Assembly: GCA_029937205.1 (NCBI GenBank)
Contig: JAPYQV010000030.1
Location: forward strand, 1-13,302
Direction of reading: 5' to 3'
From: Alphaproteobacteria bacterium
Lineage (GTDB): Bacteria > Pseudomonadota > Alphaproteobacteria > UBA828
Length of the DNA stretch: 13,302 bases
Part shown: one piece after another, positions 1 to 5,449 of the stretch
How positions within the stretch are numbered: the first letter of the stretch is position 1
Layout of the letters: every line of letters starts with the position of its first letter
Translations under genes and position numbers: made by a program
The notes under the pieces: generated by a model
Databases searched by the model: none
Told to the model about the DNA's origin: nothing
The model's input: the letters and a program-made list of their open reading frames with translations, nothing else

Positions 1-687
1 ACGCAGCGCTTGGCGCGCTGCCATAGCATTTACCGTGTCGCCGAATATCTTCAAGTGCCGGGAAATTTCTGAGAAACGGCTGCCCGGCAAAATTGCCAGC
101 ACGGATTCCTCGACGGGAATGTCGTGGCGTTGCCGGAACGCAGCGCCATCGGCATTTTCGATATTCTCCTCGGCCAGGGGATGGCCGACGAATGTGGTTT
201 GTAATCCGGTCTCTGCGAAAAACTTTTCTTCAAACGGAAAGAGCAGCAGCAGGTGCGCCAGAAACTTGGCGATTTTCTGTGCCCGCCCGGCGCGCCACGC
301 CCAAACCTGTGGCGCGACATAATGCACAACTGGTATGCCACTCCCCTTCAGGCGTTTGCCAACACGAAAACTGAAGTCGGGCGAATCCACCGTAACAACA
401 GCGCTCGCCGCCAGGTGCCGGGCCGCCTTTTCGGTTTGCCGAATGCGGCGCAGCAATTTTGGAATATGCGGCAATATCTCGAAGATCCCCATGATGGAGA
501 GTTCGCGCATGGGAAACAGGCTCTCAAGCCCTTCGCCTTCCATATGTGCGCCACCAACGCCGGCAAACGAGACCCGGCCATTGGTTTTTTTTCTCAGAGC
601 CGCCATGAGGCGGGCGCCGATGATGTCACCCGACGCTTCGCCTGCCACCAGGAATATGAGTGGGATATCGCTTGTGGCGAGTTTCAC
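1..687 (-). CDS. lpxB: Lipid-A-disaccharide synthase LpxB (5' part, runs off the window)
   Basis: LpxB joins UDP-2,3-diacylglucosamine to lipid X to make the lipid A disaccharide at the inner face of the cytoplasmic membrane. The visible 229 residues carry the family's motifs in order: GEASGD near residue 16, SIMGIFE near 64, VDSPDFSFR near 100, YVAPQVWAWR near 124, FPFEEKFF, FVGHP and ILPGSR. The family is about 380-390 residues, so roughly 60 percent is present and the C-terminus lies beyond base 1. The start is taken as GTG at 685-687, because an in-frame TAG at 691-693 excludes anything upstream and the GEASGD loop sits at the expected distance. No good Shine-Dalgarno is visible. Upstream, where alphaproteobacteria often have lpxI, there is instead a 263-bp inverted-repeat element and then a DUF2244 gene. 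The family call is firm; the start is fairly firm. Confidence 0.95.
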   Translation of the reverse strand, partial: MKLATSDIPLIFLVAGEASGDIIGARLMAALRKKTNGRVSFAGVGGAHMEGEGLESLFPMRELSIMGIFEILPHIPKLLRRIRQTEKAARHLAASAVVTVDSPDFSFRVGKRLKGSGIPVVHYVAPQVWAWRAGRAQKIAKFLAHLLLLFPFEEKFFAETGLQTTFVGHPLAEENIENADGAAFRQRHDIPVEESVLAILPGSRFSEISRHLKIFGDTVNAMAARQALR

Positions 688-691
688 GCCC

Positions 692-722
692 TATACCAAG
701 GAGCGATGATAATGATCCATGA
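692..722 (+). repeat. Left terminal inverted repeat of the element
   Basis: Begins TATACCAAGGAGCGATGATA and pairs with 924-954 read on the other strand, with mismatches only at repeat positions 15, 25 and 31. It ends 4 bp before the GTG start of lpxB. Confidence 0.85.
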
Positions 723-724
723 GG

Positions 725-820
725 ACGGCTTGCCAAGGTTTTCGGCCAGGAGCGCGGGGCGTGGCGATGCGGCACATCGCGAGGCGCGCGCGACGCCGTC
801 CGAAAGCCTTGGCAAGCCGC
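725..820. repeat. Internal hairpin 1 of the element
   Basis: Arms 725-745 and 800-820 (core CTTGCCAAGG) match at 19 of 21 positions after reverse complementing. Inside is a smaller perfect hairpin, GCGATG (764-769) with CATCGC (775-780). It lies in the left half of the fold-back element. Confidence 0.75.
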
Positions 821-832
821 CGGTCCGGTCAA

Positions 833-918
833 CCCCGCGGCCCGTCGGAGGGCGTCGGAAGGCCTTGCCGATGGGCCGCATCGCCCGCGGCCTCCCTCCT
901 ACCCGACGGGCCGCGGGG
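833..918. repeat. Internal hairpin 2 of the element
   Basis: Arms CCCCGCGGCCCGTCGG (833-848) and its exact reverse complement (903-918). A small inner hairpin CGATG (869-873) with CATCG (879-883) echoes the inner hairpin of the left half, so the two halves may share an origin. Confidence 0.75.
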
Positions 919-923
919 GCGAT

Positions 924-954
924 CCATGGGTCATTATCACCGCTCCTTGGTATA
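924..954 (-). repeat. Right terminal inverted repeat of the element
   Basis: Read on the minus strand it begins TATACCAAGGAGCGGTGATA. It overlaps the 3' end of the DUF2244 gene and encodes its last residues (YTKER) and the TGA stop at 937-939. Confidence 0.85.
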
Positions 955-1488
955 AGCGCGGCGTAAATCCGCCAATGCCTGGCGCAACGATTCGGCCAAC
1001 GCGCGGCGCTCTTCGGCAACGAGAAAGGCGCCGAGGCTGAGGGAGAAGCCGTGTGAGGAAAGGTGAAGCGCGCCTTTTCCGTCGGCGGATTCGTTCAACC
1101 TGACATTCAGCCAATAGGGGTTGAATTCCCAACTCTCCTGGCCGCGCGGTCTCTGGCGCGTTACCAAAACTTTCTCAGGTGTGATGCAAATACGCTCGAC
1201 GATGCGAAGCGCCCGCGCATTTAGCTTGAACGCCAACCAGAGCAGCAGCAGGTCCAGGCCAAGGAAACCGAATACCGGCCAGGCACCGAGCGCCAGAAAA
1301 AAGATTCCAATGCCGAGGGTGATCACGCCGGCCGCGAGCATCACCACGATAAAGCCGGAGCGCGGCAGGGCGCGGTGGGGCTCGAGCACTGCATCGAAAA
1401 GAATTGGCCCGCCGACTGCTTCTTGTCGATCCGATGCAGTGGTTTGTGACGGGCGTGCTCCGCTCAAATTTTTGAATTCCGGCGTCAT
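937..1488 (-). CDS. DUF2244 family membrane protein
   Basis: A 183-residue protein matching the alphaproteobacterial DUF2244 family, whose function is unknown. Visible hallmarks are FDAVLEPHRALPRSGF (residues 31-46), then two close hydrophobic segments around 45-64 and 67-88 containing GAWPVFGFLGLDLLLLWLAF, then a basic loop, then EFNPYWLNVRL (121-131) and a soluble C-terminal part ending in an ERRALAESLRQAL helix. It is probably an inner-membrane protein with a two-helix hairpin and a cytoplasmic tail. The ATG at 1486-1488 lies 1 bp after the stop of the upstream protease gene, whose last codons contain a usable GGAAG, so the two are very likely co-transcribed and coupled. The last five residues (YTKER) and the stop come from the right repeat of the inserted element. 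Removing the element with one TA would leave a 178-residue protein ending at TAG. Confidence 0.9.
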   Translation of the reverse strand: MTPEFKNLSGARPSQTTASDRQEAVGGPILFDAVLEPHRALPRSGFIVVMLAAGVITLGIGIFFLALGAWPVFGFLGLDLLLLWLAFKLNARALRIVERICITPEKVLVTRQRPRGQESWEFNPYWLNVRLNESADGKGALHLSSHGFSLSLGAFLVAEERRALAESLRQALADLRRAYTKER

Positions 1489-1489
1489 T

Positions 1490-2635
1490 TCACTTCCAAC
1501 ATTCGATCAACGCGGTATAGAGCTGGGCGCGCTCCGCCACATCGGCGGGTGGCAGATCCGCGCCGGATTGTGCGGCCACCACAACAACGCCATGTTCGGT
1601 CATGAAGTCGCGCGCAACATTTCCCTTGATGGCGAAATTTACATTCTGCGGGATATCGCCGGTCGCGCGGGCCAGTTTCAGAACGTCCAATTTGCTGACC
1701 ACCACGCCCACCACATGAACAGAAAGGTCGAGCAAGGGGCCGCCGCTATTGCCTTTTTGGATCGGCGCCGAAAGTTGCAGCAGTGCCTTGTTGTTGCCGG
1801 GCCCGGTCAATCCGCTCACCGTGTCGGTGGTGATCTTGAAATCGGATCCAAGCACACCGTGCAGCGGAAAGCCCGCCACGACGACGCTTTCGCCTTTACG
1901 GATGTCGCCTTCTCTAAAGGTCGCGAACCGTTTGAAATTGGCGCCTACTTTAAGGAGAGCGAGATCGCGCTCGGCATCCGCCGCAATGACCGGCACAATG
2001 AGGGGCTTGATATGCACTTCAACGCACCCGGCAATCACATGATTATTGGTGAGGATGTAGCCGTCGGCACTGACGATAAATCCGGTGCCGGTGGATTTCT
2101 TGGCCGGCTTGCGCGGGGTGTTTTCGGCGAGCGCCGACATTCGCCGCAGCATTGCGGTGCCGCGCGCCTTCTCCGTCTCGCTCAGTTGGCGCGCGATTTT
2201 ATCGCGCGCTTTTGCGGCATGGGCCGCGAGGCCGCCGGCGCGCTCATTGGCGGCAGCGCGCGTGTACCACACAAATGCGCGCACCCTGTCGCGCGTGCCG
2301 CCCAGGCCCTCAAGGAAAAACGTGCCGAGGCGGTATTGCGCCAAGGGAATATTGGCGCGCCCCCCGCCATCGCCCTGTTTGACCGCTTCCCGGGTCCAAT
2401 GGAGGGCGCGCTCGGCATTCTTGGCGACGCCGTGGCCCTGACGGTACATGGCGCCCAGCATGCGCTGAGCGTGCGCGTTTCCGGCCTTGGCAAGGGGAGT
2501 CAATTCAGCCAATGCGGAGCTGTAATCGCCGCGCGCGTAGGCGGCGCGCCCTTCGCTCAACCCGGCAGTCGCGCTGCCAAGGGGCGCCAGCGCTAGAAGC
2601 GTGGCGAACAGCAGCAGGGTCAACAGCAATTTCAT
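1490..2635 (-). CDS. Exported Sel1-repeat / trypsin-like serine protease
   Basis: A 381-residue protein in three parts. Residues 1-24 form a signal peptide (KLLLTLLLFATLLALAPLG, likely cleavage near SATA-G). Residues about 26-130 hold Sel1/TPR-type helical repeats (LAKAGNAHAQRMLGAMYRQG; LAQYRLGTFFLEGLGG). Residues about 180-345 form an S1/S1C trypsin-like domain with a complete triad: H199 in TNNHVI, D224 in RDLALLKV and S297 in GNSGGPL. It is therefore probably an active periplasmic endopeptidase, with the helical repeats replacing the PDZ domains of DegP/HtrA; none is seen. Substrates are unknown. The ATG at 2633-2635 gives a correct signal peptide, though the Shine-Dalgarno is poor. It is first in a minus-strand unit with the DUF2244 gene and divergent from nth. 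Confidence 0.88.
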   Translation of the reverse strand: MKLLLTLLLFATLLALAPLGSATAGLSEGRAAYARGDYSSALAELTPLAKAGNAHAQRMLGAMYRQGHGVAKNAERALHWTREAVKQGDGGGRANIPLAQYRLGTFFLEGLGGTRDRVRAFVWYTRAAANERAGGLAAHAAKARDKIARQLSETEKARGTAMLRRMSALAENTPRKPAKKSTGTGFIVSADGYILTNNHVIAGCVEVHIKPLIVPVIAADAERDLALLKVGANFKRFATFREGDIRKGESVVVAGFPLHGVLGSDFKITTDTVSGLTGPGNNKALLQLSAPIQKGNSGGPLLDLSVHVVGVVVSKLDVLKLARATGDIPQNVNFAIKGNVARDFMTEHGVVVVAAQSGADLPPADVAERAQLYTALIECWK

Positions 2636-2718
2636 TTCAATCGGCCGGCGCTGTCATATTCATAAGATGAATTCTATTCTCTAGTGTAACCCGCTCTCGA
2701 CGACTAATCTCAGCCGCT
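2636..2718. promoter_or_regulatory. Divergent intergenic region with a small palindrome
   Basis: These 83 bp separate the protease start (minus) from nth (plus) and must hold the promoters of both. A perfect inverted repeat ATTCAT-AAG-ATGAAT occupies 2658-2672. No convincing -35/-10 pair could be chosen on either strand. An operator role for the palindrome is only a guess. Confidence 0.35.
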
Positions 2719-3390
2719 ATGAAAAAATCCGACGTCGCCGAATTCATGAAACGTTTGGCCGCGCGCATTCCCGCGCCGGTGACCGAACTTGAATTCAAAA
2801 ATTCGTACACGCTCCTCGTCGCCGTTGTCCTCTCCGCCCAGGCCACCGACGCCGGCGTCAACAAAGCGACCAAGAAACTCTTTGCCGCCACCAACACGCC
2901 GAAGAAAATGGTAGCGCTGGGCGAGGCCGGGCTCAAGAAGCATATACGCACTATCGGCCTCTATAACACCAAGGCCAAGAATATCATCGCTTTGAGCCGG
3001 ATGCTGATCGAGCGTCACGACAGTCAGGTGCCGGGCGAACGTGCACAATTGGAGGCGCTGCCGGGCGTCGGGCGCAAGACGGCGGGCGTGGTCCTCAACA
3101 CGGTATTTGGCCAGCCGACCATCGCTGTCGATACCCATGTTTTCCGGGTCGCCAACCGCTCCGGTCTGGCGCGCGGCAAAACGCCCGATCAGGTCGAGAA
3201 CAAGCTCTATAAAGCCGTCCCGGAGGAATTTCTCCAGCACGCGCATCACTGGCTGATTCTTTTTGGCCGCTATGTGTGCAAAGCGCGTAGCCCTGATTGC
3301 CCGGCTTGCGTGGTGCGCGAGCTGTGCGCGTTCAAGGAGAAAACCACGGCAGCCACGGCAGCCACGGCAACCGACGGCGCCAAGCGTTAA
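2719..3390 (+). CDS. nth: Endonuclease III (DNA glycosylase/AP lyase)
   Basis: Nth removes oxidised pyrimidines from DNA and nicks the abasic site in base excision repair. The 223-residue protein has the helix-hairpin-helix LPGVGRKTAGVV with the catalytic lysine at K120 and the catalytic aspartate at D138 (VDTHVFRV). The [4Fe-4S] cysteines are at 187, 194, 197 and 203 with the canonical 6-2-5 spacing. These positions agree with E. coli numbering as I recall it, which supports the ATG at 2719. The C-terminal tail after residue 208 is Thr/Ala-rich and encoded by a 9-bp tandem repeat; it lies outside the conserved fold. The gene stands alone on the plus strand, and its TAA overlaps the stop of the convergent lipoprotein gene. 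Confidence 0.97.
   Translation: MKKSDVAEFMKRLAARIPAPVTELEFKNSYTLLVAVVLSAQATDAGVNKATKKLFAATNTPKKMVALGEAGLKKHIRTIGLYNTKAKNIIALSRMLIERHDSQVPGERAQLEALPGVGRKTAGVVLNTVFGQPTIAVDTHVFRVANRSGLARGKTPDQVENKLYKAVPEEFLQHAHHWLILFGRYVCKARSPDCPACVVRELCAFKEKTTAATAATATDGAKR
3344..3370 (+). repeat. 9-bp tandem repeat in the 3' end of nth
   Basis: Three copies of CCACGGCAG (3344-3352, 3353-3361, and 3362-3370 with one change), followed by a more diverged fourth unit. Being 9 bp, unit gain or loss keeps the frame and changes only the Thr/Ala tail of Nth. Confidence 0.75.
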
Positions 3391-3953
3391 GGCGTATTGT
3401 CCGAGGTGTTATTCCAGCTCTGGATTATCTCGCCGAAGCAGGCGCGGGCGCCGCTCTCGGCCCTATCGGAACGGCGTATTTCATAATAAGTAACGGTTGA
3501 GCGATCCGGCATTTTCTCCTCGGCGTAGAGATAAATATCGAGGACGCAATCCTCCGCGGTGTACTGCCAAACTTCGGCGGGCGCTTCCGTCCGCAACAGA
3601 GAGGGCGGTCCGAGCAGGCGGTTGACGGCGTGGGGTGCGAGACCCATCAACTGGTGCGGATCGTCATTGATCGGCGGTATTGCCGCTTCGCCGGCCGGGG
3701 CAATCGTCAATTCCGGGTCCGGCGCCGTCACATCCGTATCCAGTGCTGCGACCGGCGCGGAAGATTCTACGGTGGCCGGCGATTCGGAAGCTGGCTCAAT
3801 TCTGGTTTGTTGGTTTGCCGGTGCCGGGTCATCGACAGGGCGCGGCGCGGAAGATTTCGGTCCGGCGCAAGCGGCCACAATGAGCAATATCAGGACAAGC
3901 GTGATGAGGACCGGTGGCGCCGGCCCGGCGTTCCGCAAGCGGCGCGTGATCAA
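3387..3953 (-). CDS. Conserved lipoprotein, unknown function
   Basis: A 188-residue predicted lipoprotein. Residues 1-28 form a lipoprotein signal with basic n-region (ITRRLR), hydrophobic core (VLITLVLILLI) and lipobox VAAC, making C29 the likely lipidated residue. Residues about 30-95 are a Pro/Ala/Ser/Glu-rich linker. A conserved-looking domain follows, with LMGLAPHAVNRLLGPPSLLR, EVWQYTAEDCVLDIYLY and a second Cys near the end (ARACFGEI); the two domain cysteines could form a disulfide. The pattern recalls small BamE/SmpA-like or hypothetical alphaproteobacterial lipoproteins, but I cannot name it. Translation probably starts at TTG (3951-3953), overlapping the bactofilin TGA as TTGA, which suggests translational coupling. 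No ATG precedes the lipobox in frame. It is the last gene of the EI24-bactofilin-lipoprotein unit. Confidence 0.82.
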   Translation of the reverse strand: MITRRLRNAGPAPPVLITLVLILLIVAACAGPKSSAPRPVDDPAPANQQTRIEPASESPATVESSAPVAALDTDVTAPDPELTIAPAGEAAIPPINDDPHQLMGLAPHAVNRLLGPPSLLRTEAPAEVWQYTAEDCVLDIYLYAEEKMPDRSTVTYYEIRRSDRAESGARACFGEIIQSWNNTSDNTP

Positions 3954-4525
3954 TCCGTTTCTGACCCGGCCGCCGGAGTGGAAAATGTAATTTCCGGGCT
4001 CTCGTCGCCGACCGGCTGCAGATCGGCTTCGCGGTTTCCGCCGTCATGTTCGGCGTGGCCGTTCAGCCGGCCGCCGCGCTCCACTTCGAGTTGGCCATAA
4101 AAAACGCGGCCGATAACCAGCCCCGAGGCGTGAATGGCGAGACGATTATGGACGCGCAATTCGCCTTCGAAGGTGCCGGCAATTTCGGCGTTATCGACCA
4201 CGGCAGATCCTTTGAAGGTGCCGCCAAAGTCGATTTCGAGATAGCGCCCGCTGGTCAGATTGCCGTCGATAATGCCTTCGACGACAAGACGGTCACAATC
4301 GGAAATCTCCGCGCCTTTCAGGCCCATATTCTTGCCCACGATCAGAAGTTTGCTCTCCGATAAGAACTCGTCGGATTCACCGGCCTCCGACGGTGCCAGA
4401 GCACCTTCCCGGCGGTGCGGCACATCGGGATGAAACTGCACGGCACGATTCGGGCCATCCAGTCCCATGGGCTCGTTGGAAAAGCGCGGAATGATATGCG
4501 CATCTTCGTTGCTGTTGCCGGACAT
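3950..4525 (-). CDS. Bactofilin
   Basis: A 191-residue bactofilin (DUF583), a cytoskeletal protein that polymerises into membrane-associated filaments and in other bacteria helps place envelope-synthesis enzymes or set cell shape. The beta-helix core spans about residues 59-158, starting SKLLIVGKNMGLKG and continuing in roughly 18-residue turns (VVEGIIDGNL, GGTFKGSAVV, IAGTFEGELRV, LVIGRVFYGQLEVERGG). Polar, probably disordered tails flank it, as is usual. The start is ATG at 4523-4525, preceded by AGGAGG at 4536-4541. The frame stays open further upstream, to 4675, but that stretch overlaps the EI24 gene and has no good ribosome site. The gene starts 61 bp after the EI24/CysZ-like stop, and its own stop overlaps the lipoprotein start. 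Confidence 0.93.
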   Translation of the reverse strand: MSGNSNEDAHIIPRFSNEPMGLDGPNRAVQFHPDVPHRREGALAPSEAGESDEFLSESKLLIVGKNMGLKGAEISDCDRLVVEGIIDGNLTSGRYLEIDFGGTFKGSAVVDNAEIAGTFEGELRVHNRLAIHASGLVIGRVFYGQLEVERGGRLNGHAEHDGGNREADLQPVGDESPEITFSTPAAGSETD

Positions 4526-4535
4526 GGGCTTGCGG

Positions 4536-4541
4536 CCTCCT
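4536..4541 (-). promoter_or_regulatory. Shine-Dalgarno site that fixes the bactofilin start
   Basis: A perfect AGGAGG on the minus strand, 10 nt before the ATG at 4523-4525. It decides in favour of that start over the in-frame ATG at 4577-4579, which has none. Confidence 0.75.
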
Positions 4542-4586
4542 GGTTGGTTGCTTCTACGGCGGACCAATTCTGTATCCATCAAAAGC

Positions 4587-5282
4587 TTATGACCGCAATT
4601 CGCTGCGCGGCGTTCCGCTTCCGTCGAGACCGTGGAAGATGTGGACCATAAAGGCCGTCGCCACGATCGGTGCAATCAAGTTAATCAGCGGAATTGTGAA
4701 TAATAATGCAATTACAACGCCTGAGACAAATAATTTAATGCGGTGCTTGCGGCGCAGCTGGCTCACTGCCTTGAAATCCATCCGCCGCGGCGCAACGATT
4801 TCGAAGAATTCGCGGCCCAGCAATACGCCGTTGATGATGAAATAGAATATCGGATAGATCACATTGGCGACGGGAAAGAATGCGAGCGGCAGAATCAGCA
4901 GGTTGAAAAACGCCATGACCAGGGCGAGGCGGATACCGGCCTTCGTGTAATGCCAAAAAGACGCCGGACTGGGCTTCGGCAAATGGGGGTAGTGGCGTTC
5001 CTCAACCGCATCGGCCACTTGATCGACGAAGGCGTAGAGTATTTCCGCTGCCAGCACGGGAAACAGCATCCAGGCGATGAAGGCCGCGGCAATGCCGCCT
5101 AAGAGCGCCAAGGCCCAATCAATAAATATGATGCCGGAGAATTCCAGCATGGCGATTGATGCCGTGGCGCCAGCAATCAGCACGGCGGAAATTGCCAACG
5201 CGATCAGCAGAGTCCACAACATCGGGCGGTTGATGCGCCGGTCGCCCAATTGTTTGAGGGTTAACACCAGCGCTTTAATCAT
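4587..5282 (-). CDS. EI24 / CysZ-like integral membrane protein
   Basis: A 231-residue membrane protein of the EI24 (PF07264) family. Hydrophobic segments lie near residues 23-47, 52-82, 118-155 (broken by prolines) and 184-214. The family signature is visible in NGVLLGREFFEIVAPRRM (151-168) and in PLINLIAPIVATAFMVHIFH near the C-terminus. The best-known relative is the sulfate permease CysZ, but alphaproteobacterial homologues are often annotated this way without evidence of sulfate transport, and no cysteine-biosynthesis gene is nearby, so no symbol is given. The ATG at 5280-5282 has a good GAAGGA 7 nt upstream. It is probably the first gene of the unit with bactofilin and the lipoprotein. 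Confidence 0.88.
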   Translation of the reverse strand: MIKALVLTLKQLGDRRINRPMLWTLLIALAISAVLIAGATASIAMLEFSGIIFIDWALALLGGIAAAFIAWMLFPVLAAEILYAFVDQVADAVEERHYPHLPKPSPASFWHYTKAGIRLALVMAFFNLLILPLAFFPVANVIYPIFYFIINGVLLGREFFEIVAPRRMDFKAVSQLRRKHRIKLFVSGVVIALLFTIPLINLIAPIVATAFMVHIFHGLDGSGTPRSELRS

Positions 5283-5352
5283 CTTTTCATCCTTCTCTCG
5301 CGTCAGCGCCGGGCGGTCGCTGGCGCCGGCGCGGTGTGGCGAATCTCGGTTG

Positions 5353-5370
5353 TTACCATGCCCTTACCAT
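5353..5370. promoter_or_regulatory. Direct repeat TTACCAT-N4-TTACCAT
   Basis: Two identical 7-bp repeats separated by GCCC give an 11-bp period. This is the layout used by OmpR/PhoB-family regulators, including the Pho box, although the bases match the enterobacterial Pho half-site CTGTCAT at only 4 of 7. It lies just upstream of the candidate promoter of the kinase gene. It is a possible operator and could be chance. Confidence 0.25.
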
Positions 5371-5373
5371 ATG

Positions 5374-5403
5374 TTGGATTCTATCTCTTTGGCACCTTAT
5401 AGT
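5374..5403 (+). promoter_or_regulatory. Candidate sigma-70-type promoter of the PfkB-family kinase gene
   Basis: TATAGT at 5398-5403 is a good -10 (5 of 6). TTGGAT at 5374-5379, 18 bp upstream, is a weak -35. Transcription would start near 5410, giving a leader of about 40 nt before the ATG at 5450. The assignment is by eye. Confidence 0.35.
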
Positions 5404-5449
5404 GCGCCGCAAGAATTCAAAATTGACCAGCGAATCGGAGTTGAAATAT

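Larger units (their letters stand above)
692..954. mobile_element. MITE-like fold-back element with 31-bp terminal inverted repeats
   Basis: Seen directly: the ends 692-722 and 924-954 are inverted copies matching at 28 of 31 positions, all three differences being transitions. Between them lie two more inverted repeats, 725-745/800-820 (19 of 21) and 833-848/903-918 (16 of 16). The whole could fold as a long stem carrying two hairpins. Both outer ends are TATACC/GGTATA, so a TA duplication (692-693 and 953-954) flanks a 259-bp core. A TA target is typical of IS630/Tc1-mariner transposases, which is the inferred source of movement. No transposase is encoded. Reading inward, each repeat meets three consecutive in-frame stops (TGATAATGA). 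It could instead be a structured RNA or a lineage-specific palindromic repeat; only copy number elsewhere can decide. Confidence 0.7.

Noticed and set aside
253..966. A 237-codon plus-strand frame over lpxB and the element
   Set aside because: It is antisense to clear lpxB motifs and then crosses the palindromic element; its composition is Arg/Pro/Ala-rich with no domain.
684..1019. Frames through the fold-back element on both strands (111 and 78 codons)
   Set aside because: They follow the palindrome itself, are Arg/Pro-rich, and show no transposase motif.
1121..2596. A 491-codon open frame on the plus strand
   Set aside because: It is antisense to the well-supported protease and DUF2244 genes, spans both, and has no recognisable domain; GC-rich coding DNA often keeps the opposite strand open.
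4526..4675. N-terminal extension of bactofilin by 50 residues
   Set aside because: It overlaps the EI24 gene, has no ribosome site and no similarity to the family; AGGAGG supports the ATG at 4525.
5336..5449. N-terminal extension of the PfkB kinase by 38 residues
   Set aside because: The extra residues precede the conserved start (VVGIGNAIVDV), would overlap the candidate promoter, and the ATG at 5450 has its own ribosome site.
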